Both the position numbers and the translations under genes were made by a program. Positions 1 through 7,269 of a DNA stretch of 28,629 nucleotides are shown here, piece by piece. The notes under the pieces are model-generated. The model saw only the letters and a program-made list of their open reading frames with translations, was not told where the DNA came from and did no database searches. The DNA is from a virus, in the IMG/VR virus record IMGVR_UViG_3300020446_001245, positions 1 to 28,629 of that record, one strand, 5' to 3'. Positions within the stretch are counted from its first letter, which is position 1; each line of letters starts with the position of its first letter.

Positions 1-1
1 T

Positions 2-667
2 TGGTCTTGGAAAATACATGATATGCACGGTGAAGGCGATCTTAACGAAGAAGAAATTGTAGATTGGTCTAGTGAAACTAGATTTATGAAACGCAGTTTA
101 CCCTGGCACGCCGACAACCCCTGGAGTAAAAATTTTCAGTTTCCTTTACGTGTATTTTATGCTGTAAATATACCTGATCCAAAAGACGGACCTTTAGAGT
201 TTTTAAATCAAACAAAATGGTTTGAATCATTAGAAGAAAAACAAAAAGCAGACTTTAGAAAAATGAAAGTTCTTGTACAGTGTTACAAAGGAAATTGTCA
301 ACCTTACTATGATAGTTTTGTAAAAATTAATCCAATTACAGGTACAGAAAGTTTAAAATGGGGAAGCAAAGTTGTCTATAGCGATGTACATGGATTACAA
401 CCAGATGAAGGTCACCCGCATAATCATTTTTCATATACTATGGCTATTATGCGTGAACGTGAAATTATATCTGATGAGGAAATATCCACTTGGTTCCAAG
501 ATATGATTGATAAAGGTTATCATGATATTGTTGAGTTTAAAGAGGGCGATTTACTTGTAAATGATAATTGGACAACATTTCATTATAGAAGAACACTAAC
601 AAACCCTAATGAACGTTTACTTTATAGGAAAACATTATTACAACCATGGCAACCGTATATTGGCTAA
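2..667 (+). CDS. TauD/TfdA-like Fe(II)/2-oxoglutarate oxygenase, 5' truncated by window edge
   Basis: Likely a non-heme iron oxygenase that uses O2 and 2-oxoglutarate; the substrate is unknown. The frame is open to the first bases of the window and the first ATG is at 23, but the iron-binding HxD motif (WHADN, H29 and D31 counted from that ATG) normally lies about 100 residues into this family, so the N-terminal part is missing from the window. The second metal-binding His is probably H187 in a TTFHYRRT segment. It is followed by NERLLYRKTLL, whose arginines fit the 2-oxoglutarate-binding Arg. The stretch HPHNHFSY (131-138) adds further His residues. It is one of only two plus-strand genes and runs into the next gene with a 22-base overlap. 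The family call rests on motif order and the C-terminal pattern; a specific activity cannot be given. Confidence 0.72.
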   Translation, partial: WSWKIHDMHGEGDLNEEEIVDWSSETRFMKRSLPWHADNPWSKNFQFPLRVFYAVNIPDPKDGPLEFLNQTKWFESLEEKQKADFRKMKVLVQCYKGNCQPYYDSFVKINPITGTESLKWGSKVVYSDVHGLQPDEGHPHNHFSYTMAIMREREIISDEEISTWFQDMIDKGYHDIVEFKEGDLLVNDNWTTFHYRRTLTNPNERLLYRKTLLQPWQPYIG

Positions 668-1110
668 CAATTAATGTAATCTCTAAAGGAAGTTATTTTA
701 ATGACTATCTAACAAATCCTAACAAAAGATTTCAAACTGGATCAGGCAAAGACTTAGGCAAAGATTACTGGAAAATGTATGAGGAAGCATATCTATATGC
801 AAAAAATAATGGACACATTATTTTGCGGGCAAAGGTTATAAATGAAAAAAATATTTTAAAGATATATCAAATATGGGCAAATAAAAAAGTACGTGAACAA
901 TGGGAGAATATAGTAGATCCTAAATATTTTACAAACACTGTGCCTCTAGTAACATATCAATATCCTTTGAGTGTTAAAAGAAAAAATAAACTTTTTGAAT
1001 TAATTTTAACAAGAAAAAAAGTTATTTTACAAGCTGTAAGAGAAGATCACAGAAAGCCTGGAATGATAATTGGTGATCCTCTTAAAGCAGATCAATTAAT
1101 CAGGACATAA
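646..1110 (+). CDS. unknown protein, 154 aa
   Basis: I do not recognise this protein. It is basic and rich in Lys, Asn and Tyr, with a charged C-terminal third ending in GDPLKADQLIRT. No signal peptide or membrane segment is evident. The start at 646 overlaps the oxygenase gene by 22 bases. A purine-rich AAAGGAAG stands at 686-693, but the ATG it precedes (701) reads only three codons to a stop, so 646 remains the best start; an internal ATG giving MYEEAYLYAK is the fallback. The 3' end overlaps the convergent dehydrogenase gene by 15 bases, with no terminator between them. Pairing with the oxygenase suggests co-expression only. Confidence 0.6.
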   Translation: MATVYWLTINVISKGSYFNDYLTNPNKRFQTGSGKDLGKDYWKMYEEAYLYAKNNGHIILRAKVINEKNILKIYQIWANKKVREQWENIVDPKYFTNTVPLVTYQYPLSVKRKNKLFELILTRKKVILQAVREDHRKPGMIIGDPLKADQLIRT

Positions 1111-1527
1111 AGTAATATCTTTTACCCTATGTGGTTGTTCTATTACCCATTTTATAACATCACAACAATATTCTATTGACATTTTATTTTCTGTAACATG
1201 AGCAACACGAGGTGAGTCAAAATACCCAAAACGCACTATAGTTGTGTTAACACCTTGATAAAATAATTGATTATTTGCTAGGTCTAATGCGGCTTTTTGA
1301 ACTTGATAAATGTGGGGTTGATATTTTGTTTTATCAGGAGAATTTGAACCAATATTTATAATTCTATCTATACCTAATTCTGCGGCTTTATATAGTAAGT
1401 CTACCTGAGAAAATCCATCATGTTTGCAATTTATAAATAAATCACATTCTTCTAATGAAGAGTTTCCGTAAATTTCTTGTAAAGCTAAACCTAAACCACG
1501 TCTAGCACCAGTTATAAAAACTTCCAT
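1096..1527 (-). CDS. miniature short-chain dehydrogenase/reductase (SDR)-like protein, 143 aa
   Basis: Rossmann-fold NAD(P)-dependent oxidoreductase of SDR type, judged by the N-terminal cofactor motif TGARRGLG (residues 6-13), a NIGSNS segment holding a candidate catalytic Ser61, and YQVQK with Tyr74 and Lys78 in the YxxxK spacing. Ordinary SDRs have about 250 residues. Here the stretch between the nucleotide motif and the Ser strand is cut by roughly half, with ECDLFINCKHDG left where NNAG usually stands. All three catalytic residues survive, so the shortening looks tolerated rather than degenerate. It is the last minus-strand gene of the virion-type block. A TATAAATA box lies five bases before the ATG with no Shine-Dalgarno between. 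The substrate is unknown. Confidence 0.62.
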   Translation of the reverse strand: MEVFITGARRGLGLALQEIYGNSSLEECDLFINCKHDGFSQVDLLYKAAELGIDRIINIGSNSPDKTKYQPHIYQVQKAALDLANNQLFYQGVNTTIVRFGYFDSPRVAHVTENKMSIEYCCDVIKWVIEQPHRVKDITLCPD

Positions 1528-1532
1528 AAAAA

Positions 1533-1540
1533 TATTTATA
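1533..1540 (-). promoter_or_regulatory. T4-late-type promoter box TATAAATA before the SDR gene
   Basis: Minus-strand TATAAATA is followed by five T residues and then the ATG of the SDR gene. In T4 late promoters this box is the -10 element and RNA starts about six bases downstream, so a transcript from here would start at or beside the ATG. The TAA stop of the protease gene (1536-1538) lies inside the box. Short motifs of this kind occur by chance in AT-rich DNA. Confidence 0.4.
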
Positions 1541-3479
1541 GACTAAAATTACCAGATACGTTAGAACTGAATGCTTCTTCATCGTCCCAAAGTGGGCTAA
1601 AGAAATATTTATTATTTCCACCCCATATACTATCTTGATCATCCCATACAATATCAGTTGATACTGTAATAGTTCCTTTCATTGCACTATGAGCACTACA
1701 AATATAATAAAATGTACCAGGCTTTGTTGGTGTCCATGTAACAGTGCCACCACCACTAGCACCTTGTCCTGTAGCCGCTGGTGATGTAACTTGGTCTCCT
1801 GTTCCTGTTGTGGCCGCAGACTTAAAATACATTGGGTGTGATCCACTTGCATTATTGGTAATAGCAAGAGTATCACCAACTTTTATTGCTATAGAATCAT
1901 TATCGCCTGAGACAGATCCATTCCTATCTGTACCATTACTTAGTGTATATGCACTTGAACTATTATTTGTTGCATCAACTGTAAAAGATTGCGGTGTAAA
2001 TTTGCCAACATCATTGAGCAAGTCACTTTTTGCATTATTAACCATATATTGTTTAACTTGTGCTGGAGTAAGCATTGGATTTGCTTCTAGTATACAAGCC
2101 GCCATTCCTGCTACTTGCGGAGATGCCATACTTGTACCAGAAATTTTCATTAATCTATAACTTGCATCAAGAGGTGATGTTGGACCTCCTGCGGAAGCAA
2201 GTTTATCACTTGAACCACTAGCATTATCTGTACTTCCTACACTAATAATTTCTGTACCTGGTGCGTAAATACCAACTCCTGGACCAGCACAGCTTGATTC
2301 TGCTTTTTGTTCTTTTCCGTTTTTATATGTGTAATCTATATTACCAACCATAAATGCTTCTGTATCATAAGGTGAGCTACCTCTAAATAAATATTCTTGC
2401 CCACTACCAAAGTTTGCAGTGTCATCCCAGTTTGGACCACCGTCTACATCTATATAATAATAACTATTTCCTGCCGCAATACAAAATATAATACCAGCAT
2501 CTATACATTCTTGTAAGTCTGCATCAACACTTGCTACTCTAACATTAATTCTTCTTGTTAATCCTACTACAGGAACTACTCCAACATTTGCCCAAGCATT
2601 GTTATCACTACTGCCCCATTCGGACCATGTCCAAGAATTACCTCTAAATACACCCGAAGTTGGATCGGAACCTCTGTTTCCACCATATCCCCAACTTGCA
2701 TTTACCACAGTAGGATTTATCAAACCAGTTTTAGGATTTATTGGCTTGTTATTATGCCAACCTTTTATAACATCAAAGCAATCTGATACACTTATTCCAG
2801 TACCGCCATCTCCGGTACCTTCTAATCCATTTACTTTTACTGAATATATGTTTGCATCTCTTGCCCAACCTTGTGTTCGCCCTGCTACTGTACCTGCACA
2901 ATGACTACCATGCCCATCGTAATCTCTATTGTGATTAGCACTTTGTGAACCTGACACTCCTGATTCTGCATACCAATCTATATTTCTAATTCTTGATATT
3001 CCTGCACTATCGGTGAATTCTGGGTGATCTGTTTGCACTCCACTGTCTTGAATAACAACATCAACATCTTTACCAGTTAATGTATGTTTGAAATCTGTTG
3101 TTATAGTAGAAGTTCCTGATCCCCAAGGATCTGATGCTGATGCACCTCTAACAAGTCCCCAATTTAAATCAGAACTTACGCCTTGCGAAGTATCTTTTTT
3201 CCAAGAACCTGATTGCACTGCATTCAATCCAATTTCAATATCGCTTCTGTCTTGAGGAGGTATTTGTACATCTACAACTCTACTATCACCTCTAAGTGCA
3301 GTAGCTTCTGCGTCTGTTAGTGCATAATGTGTATTTCGTTTACTAAGTAATCTTGCATTTGCAACATCAACTGTTCTATTTGGAATATCACCTGCTCCAG
3401 TTGATGCTATCATTTCTGCATTAAATGCATCATAATCTACATCTTTTTTAAGTGTAACAATATACTCTTTCTCGCTCAT
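1536..3479 (-). CDS. subtilisin-like S8 serine protease with C-terminal cupredoxin domain, likely virion protein
   Basis: Residues 1-75 resemble an S8 prodomain (EYIVTLKKDVDYDAFN near the start). The catalytic domain spans about 100-490 with all parts intact: Asp145 in IQDSG, His190 in DGHGSHCAGTVAG, oxyanion Asn338 in AAGN and Ser450 in ISGTSMASPQVAG. Residues about 500-608 form a plastocyanin-like domain carrying the full type-1 copper set: His548 (SGSHPM), then Cys594, His597 and Met600 in YYICSAHSAM. A 40-residue acidic, aromatic tail follows. There is no secretion signal. A strong AAGGAGACTCC ribosome site precedes the ATG, and the gene follows the fibre gene by nine bases, which points to a particle-associated protein. 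A possible role is cleaving a virion or host-surface protein; the copper domain's role is unknown. Family calls are firm; location in the virion is inference. Confidence 0.88.
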   Translation of the reverse strand: MSEKEYIVTLKKDVDYDAFNAEMIASTGAGDIPNRTVDVANARLLSKRNTHYALTDAEATALRGDSRVVDVQIPPQDRSDIEIGLNAVQSGSWKKDTSQGVSSDLNWGLVRGASASDPWGSGTSTITTDFKHTLTGKDVDVVIQDSGVQTDHPEFTDSAGISRIRNIDWYAESGVSGSQSANHNRDYDGHGSHCAGTVAGRTQGWARDANIYSVKVNGLEGTGDGGTGISVSDCFDVIKGWHNNKPINPKTGLINPTVVNASWGYGGNRGSDPTSGVFRGNSWTWSEWGSSDNNAWANVGVVPVVGLTRRINVRVASVDADLQECIDAGIIFCIAAGNSYYYIDVDGGPNWDDTANFGSGQEYLFRGSSPYDTEAFMVGNIDYTYKNGKEQKAESSCAGPGVGIYAPGTEIISVGSTDNASGSSDKLASAGGPTSPLDASYRLMKISGTSMASPQVAGMAACILEANPMLTPAQVKQYMVNNAKSDLLNDVGKFTPQSFTVDATNNSSSAYTLSNGTDRNGSVSGDNDSIAIKVGDTLAITNNASGSHPMYFKSAATTGTGDQVTSPAATGQGASGGGTVTWTPTKPGTFYYICSAHSAMKGTITVSTDIVWDDQDSIWGGNNKYFFSPLWDDEEAFSSNVSGNFSL

Positions 3480-3488
3480 GGAGTCTCC

Positions 3489-5675
3489 TTAGTGTAAGTC
3501 TACCCAAGCACCGTTTGCATATCCTTGGAATTTATTTGTGGTTGAATTATATACCATATCACCATTTGCTGAAGCTAGAGCATCACGTTCTGTTGTTGTG
3601 AAGCTACAAAATCTTACTGGAGAACTTGTAATTACCACTGCATTTCCTGCTGTTACCTTTAAATTTGCATTAGCTTTAATTTCTGGATCATCTGTGCTAG
3701 TGCTTGTAAATCTATTTGCAGTAATAACATTAGTTACATTAAGGTTGTTTTCAACAGTTAAGTCACTGCTCATAGTTACTGCTGGAGTTATTGTTATACC
3801 ACTTGAATCTGAAGAGTCTAATACACTTGATGTAAACGTAAAGTTACCAAGTGTAGCTGGTTGTACTGCGGAATCAGCTTTTGTACCTTGTGCTGATGTT
3901 GCCGCATCTGTTATTCCGTAACCTGCAAGTGTAGTAGGAGTACTTGTTAATCTTGCCCATTGTATTGTACCATTTGTACCATCAATAACCAACGTACTAT
4001 CATCTGCAAATACACTACCAATAAAATTACTTGTTACAGATCCAACTGATAGGTTATCACTTCCGCCTGTTAATACAGTGCCATTAAGTTGAAGATAACC
4101 TTTTACAAATGTATTACCATCTTCTGCTACTTTGAATATATGATCTGCTTCTATTGTGGAACCTAAATTGTCTGGATCAACATTGTTATAGAGTCTAAAT
4201 GCACACGATGAATCTCCGCCATTACTATCGAGGAACATATTAATACTTTTTACACTGCTTAATACTGTGGTGTTGTTTGCTCCAAACTGAGTTGTAGTAA
4301 AGTTCAAATGACTTACAGCAGATCCACCCGATGCGGCAAATGTAATTCTGTTGCTTCCAGTTACTAAATCACCGCCTAGTACAGGAGAAGTATCGTTTGA
4401 AAGTTCAATATTAGCATTAACAGTAATGTTACCTTCAGCATCACTTGCAGTTGTAACATTTGTACCACCAATAATTTTGAAACTTTCGCCTGAATTAATA
4501 AGTCTTATTGCACTATCGTCAGCACCAACACCTATGTTGCCAATACCGCCAGAACCTCCTGATCCTACAGTGTCTGCGTCATTTACCCAAGCACTACCAT
4601 TATATTTTAGCACTTGTCCTGCTTGTGGATTGCTAGTAGTAACATTGGCTAAATCTTCTACATTATTAGGAGCAATATTTACTTTTCCTGCTACACCATC
4701 TACAAGAATTGTTGAATCATCTGCTACAAAAGTTCCTTGCATTGAAGCGGCAGTAAGTGATCCTGTAAATACACCACTACCTCTAACATCTAGAGCTTTT
4801 GCAGGAGCATCCGTTTTTATACCTAAATAACCAAAACGGTTAAAAACCATTGCATTGTCTGTGCCTGTAGCACCTGATTCATTGTATGTTAAAAATACAA
4901 TTCTTCCTGGCATAATACCATCGGCAATAGCAGATGTATACTTATCTGGGCCTAACTTAATAACTGCGGTATTTTCAAAACTATCACCGTCATAACCTCG
5001 AGCAGTAATATCTAACGCACCATCGCCTGCTTGTGAAACTGCTGGAACTGCCAACGTACCTCTTGATGAACTAGCAATTATATCATGTCCGCTTCCGCCT
5101 GATACAGCTCCGTTAATAATAATTTGAGGATTAGTAGCATCTTCAAGATCTAATTGCTTACTTTTCAAACTATTACTGCTAGTATCTACCATTGCATGGC
5201 TAGCACCAAACCATGTCGAAGCAATAACTCTATTATTTTGTCCGTCAATAATTATTGTAGAATCATCCCCGTATACTGATCCTTCAATGTCGCCGTCTAT
5301 ATTACCAGTAAATGTATTTGCTGTCATTGTGGTTGCACTTACGTTGCCACCAAATGATCCGTTTAAATTTACATCTAAACTAAGTGTCGCATTTATACCC
5401 CCAGTAATATTAATATCACCAGTACCGGTAATATCATAACTATTTAAATCTAAATTTCCGCCTAATTGTGGAGTAGTATCGTTAACTATATCTGCTAAAC
5501 CGCCACTTCCACCGCCCGTACCTTGGACTGCAACTCCTCCAGAAGTGGATCCATCCCCTATAAAAACAGGAGCAACACCGGCACTTGAATAGTCAGTGAC
5601 ATATATTGGTTCGCCTAATTCCGGGGTGTATGCGAGCCTTTCTGCGTTGGTCCCTCTTTTAATTCTCAAAGCCAT
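3489..5675 (-). CDS. large repetitive tail-fibre-like structural protein, 728 aa
   Basis: Probable receptor-binding or fibre protein of the particle. The N-terminus (MALRIKRGTNAERLAYTPEL, then PIYVTDYS and VFIGDGST) matches the short domain that opens many phage fibre proteins. The body is rich in Gly, Ser, Thr, Asn and Asp, with repeated motifs. A DDST(I/L)-x2-DG unit occurs at residues 133-150, 314-332 and 553-571, and an NDT(T/S)P-x-LGG-x-L unit at 65-76 and 427-437. GSAWV and GAWVD ends are typical of trimeric fibre modules. No chaperone or peptidase domain is visible at the C-terminus, which closes with GYANGAWVDLH. The start is supported by GGAGAAG upstream and by a TATAAATA late-type promoter at 5698-5705. 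The neighbouring protease gene lies directly downstream. The exact position of the protein in the tail cannot be told. Confidence 0.82.
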   Translation of the reverse strand: MALRIKRGTNAERLAYTPELGEPIYVTDYSSAGVAPVFIGDGSTSGGVAVQGTGGGSGGLADIVNDTTPQLGGNLDLNSYDITGTGDINITGGINATLSLDVNLNGSFGGNVSATTMTANTFTGNIDGDIEGSVYGDDSTIIIDGQNNRVIASTWFGASHAMVDTSSNSLKSKQLDLEDATNPQIIINGAVSGGSGHDIIASSSRGTLAVPAVSQAGDGALDITARGYDGDSFENTAVIKLGPDKYTSAIADGIMPGRIVFLTYNESGATGTDNAMVFNRFGYLGIKTDAPAKALDVRGSGVFTGSLTAASMQGTFVADDSTILVDGVAGKVNIAPNNVEDLANVTTSNPQAGQVLKYNGSAWVNDADTVGSGGSGGIGNIGVGADDSAIRLINSGESFKIIGGTNVTTASDAEGNITVNANIELSNDTSPVLGGDLVTGSNRITFAASGGSAVSHLNFTTTQFGANNTTVLSSVKSINMFLDSNGGDSSCAFRLYNNVDPDNLGSTIEADHIFKVAEDGNTFVKGYLQLNGTVLTGGSDNLSVGSVTSNFIGSVFADDSTLVIDGTNGTIQWARLTSTPTTLAGYGITDAATSAQGTKADSAVQPATLGNFTFTSSVLDSSDSSGITITPAVTMSSDLTVENNLNVTNVITANRFTSTSTDDPEIKANANLKVTAGNAVVITSSPVRFCSFTTTERDALASANGDMVYNSTTNKFQGYANGAWVDLH

Positions 5676-5697
5676 GTGAAACTTCTCCTACAGTAAT

Positions 5698-5705
5698 TAT
5701 TTATA
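5698..5705 (-). promoter_or_regulatory. T4-late-type promoter box TATAAATA before the fibre gene
   Basis: Minus-strand TATAAATA lies 22 bases before the ATG of the fibre gene, with GTAGGAGAAG between them as ribosome site. This is the expected geometry for a T4 late promoter (RNA start near 5692). A second, one-mismatch box, GATAAATA, sits immediately upstream. The match of box, spacing and a structural gene makes this the better of the two late-type boxes. Confidence 0.6.
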
Positions 5706-5736
5706 GTATTTATCACTATATAAAGATAATGCACTT

Positions 5737-6033
5737 TTACTTGTTAAGCTTTAAGAAACGTTTTGTACGCCTTGTAATGTCTTTTTTAAGGCGTTCGGTA
5801 TCAAGTCTAAAATCCACAGTATCAATTGAATCTTTATATTCTTCTAAAAACTCATGTATAACAGTACCTGGATCTTGGGTTAATCTTTTACGATTATCTA
5901 CTGCTACTTCCCAGGTTTTACCGTCTAAAAATCTAACAATAATTGTACTTACATATTCAATTGGTAGAAAATCATAATTTACATCGTCTAAGATTTCATC
6001 CCATACTTTACTATTATCGCTAGTATCAGACAC
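5737..6033 (-). CDS. unknown small acidic/basic protein, 98 aa, GTG start
   Basis: I do not recognise this protein, but its reading frame is real after about 6033: it has an ordered composition (DEILDDVNYDFLPIEYVSTI, then a VRFLDGKTWEV strand pair) and a basic C-terminal helix (RLKKDITRRTKRFLKLNK). The open frame extends further upstream to 6246, but that part lies on top of the preceding gene and is Leu/Gln/Lys-rich shadow. The best start is the GTG at 6033, which overlaps the preceding gene's stop by eight bases (GTGTCTGA) and follows a GGAAA. It lies between the fibre gene and other small genes, so a structural or assembly role is plausible but unproven. Confidence 0.6.
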   Translation of the reverse strand: MSDTSDNSKVWDEILDDVNYDFLPIEYVSTIIVRFLDGKTWEVAVDNRKRLTQDPGTVIHEFLEEYKDSIDTVDFRLDTERLKKDITRRTKRFLKLNK

Positions 6034-6658
6034 TTTCCATAGTTTTCTTGCTGGATTTTCTCTTAGTAGGAACAAGTTCTTCTGCTTGTTCTCTAAGTTG
6101 TTTTGCTTCTTTAAATAAAGCATCTGCTTGAGATCTATAACTAGCCGCCAAATCTTCATCAGATATAACACCGTCTGTTTTGGCAGTTGCTGGTTCAGGT
6201 GAACTAGTATATACTTTTGTAGGATCAACTGTTTCTGTACTATCAACTGCTGGTACTACTGTTTCACCATCTGGACCTTTAATTGCTAAGTCTGCTATAG
6301 TAACACCTTGTTGTTCAGCAATGATTTTATTTAATTCACTTAATTGTACAGTATCATTATTAGTTGGAGTCATTTCGACTAATTCTGTAGGCACTTTTCT
6401 AAGTTTACCTGTAGTATGAAATCCAGCAAGCATATTTCTACCATCTGGCAATGTAACTCTAGCCATTGCTTCGCCAAATTCATTTGCTTCCTGTCCTGCC
6501 GCAGATTCGACAGCTTTAATTAACGAATCATGTTCGTCAGCTGATAAATTTTCAGTTTGTATAACTAAGCAATTATCTGGATCACCAGGAACTACCCTGT
6601 ATGCAACAATTACTTTTCTTTTATTTGAGATAATTCTTCCCACGTGTTTAAAGGCCAT
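6026..6658 (-). CDS. conserved-looking phage protein of unknown function, 210 aa
   Basis: No named domain is recognised. The N-terminal two thirds look like a compact alpha/beta domain (VAYRVVPGDPDNCLVIQTEN, then a helix with ADEHDSLIKAVES, then VTLPDGRNMLAGFHTTGKL). The last third is a low-complexity, acidic linker with a predicted helix rich in Glu, Gln and Ala (about 170-195) and a Lys/Ser-rich tail. A clear AAGGAGT precedes the ATG. It stands between two small genes in the block that leads into the fibre gene, on the same strand and with 1-8 base spacing, so it is probably made with virion proteins. The C-terminal helix could mediate assembly; this is only inference. Confidence 0.65.
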   Translation of the reverse strand: MAFKHVGRIISNKRKVIVAYRVVPGDPDNCLVIQTENLSADEHDSLIKAVESAAGQEANEFGEAMARVTLPDGRNMLAGFHTTGKLRKVPTELVEMTPTNNDTVQLSELNKIIAEQQGVTIADLAIKGPDGETVVPAVDSTETVDPTKVYTSSPEPATAKTDGVISDEDLAASYRSQADALFKEAKQLREQAEELVPTKRKSSKKTMESV

Positions 6659-6661
6659 TTT

Positions 6662-6934
6662 TTACTCCTTCATTTCAGCAGGTTCTTCTGCTGGTTGTGC
6701 CACAGGTGCCTGTGCCGCTTGCTCTTGTGCTTCTTTTGCCGCTTTTGCTTGTTCTTCTACATTTTTTAAAAATGCATTAAGCTTATTATAAAGAGCACCT
6801 ACATTAGCCAATTCTTCTGCTTTAAAACATCCTCTCTCTGTAGCAAGTTCAACTACTGCTCTTGCTAAAGCAAGATCTTGAATATTTAATTCATTTGGAT
6901 CGGGCTTTGGTGCTTGTGGTTGTTGATCAGTCAT
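6662..6934 (-). CDS. unknown small protein with Ala/Gln/Glu coiled tail, 90 aa
   Basis: The N-terminus is Pro/Gln-rich (PQAPKPDPNELN). A central helical part (LALARAVVELATERGCFKAEELANVGALYNKLNAFL, in separate helices) runs into a heptad-like Ala/Glu/Gln segment and a Pro/Glu tail ending EMKE. This is the look of a small phage assembly or scaffold-associated protein, but no function is known to me. A strong GAAGGAG ribosome site precedes the ATG. Upstream (6935-6969) there is only an AT-rich leader without a convincing promoter. Confidence 0.65.
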   Translation of the reverse strand: MTDQQPQAPKPDPNELNIQDLALARAVVELATERGCFKAEELANVGALYNKLNAFLKNVEEQAKAAKEAQEQAAQAPVAQPAEEPAEMKE

Positions 6935-6969
6935 TATTTTTTACTCCTTCTATAGTAATTATATTAATA

Positions 6970-7269
6970 TTAGTTTGTATATTTCAAATGTGGACAAGCT
7001 AACATGAATAAACTCATTTCTTTTGTTTCTTCAAATCCTACTGTGTATATACTTTGAATTGAATCGTCAGCTTTTGACAAAGTTACGTTTTCACCTAAAA
7101 AATATCTACCAGATAAATTATCATTAATCCATTCAGATACGGCTGTTTCAATATTATATGTTCTTGGTAAATTTACAGTTTCAAAATCAGGAGGACAGAA
7201 ATTTAACCTTCTTATACCTAAAATATCAAATGGATTTGTTTTAATTTTTTTAAGCAACGGCTTCCTCAT
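6970..7269 (-). CDS. unknown protein, 99 aa
   Basis: Real coding sequence begins at the ATG at 7269, giving MRKPLLKKIKTNPFDILGIR and so on; the longer open frame to 7380 lies on top of the VWA gene and is shadow. The start overlaps the end of that gene by 20 bases, so translation is probably coupled; only a distant GGAA stands upstream. The protein contains RRLNFCPPDFETVNLP, an amphipathic helical segment (ETAVSEWINDNLSGRYFLG) and a C-terminal beta-like region ending in a Cys-Pro-His segment. I see no catalytic motif. Confidence 0.6.
   Translation of the reverse strand: MRKPLLKKIKTNPFDILGIRRLNFCPPDFETVNLPRTYNIETAVSEWINDNLSGRYFLGENVTLSKADDSIQSIYTVGFEETKEMSLFMLACPHLKYTN

Noticed and set aside
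1744-2160. Long plus-strand open frame opposite the protease gene
   Set aside because: It has no ribosome site and lies antisense to a gene with intact catalytic motifs; low-complexity shadow of Thr/Ser/Gly codons.
4351-4830. Plus-strand open frames opposite the fibre gene
   Set aside because: Repeated Gly/Thr/Ser codons of the fibre leave the opposite strand free of stops; no ribosome site or recognisable protein.
6034-6246. Upstream extension of the 98-residue gene
   Set aside because: This part overlaps the 210-residue gene in another frame and reads as Leu/Gln/Lys-rich shadow; the GTG at 6033 is a better start.
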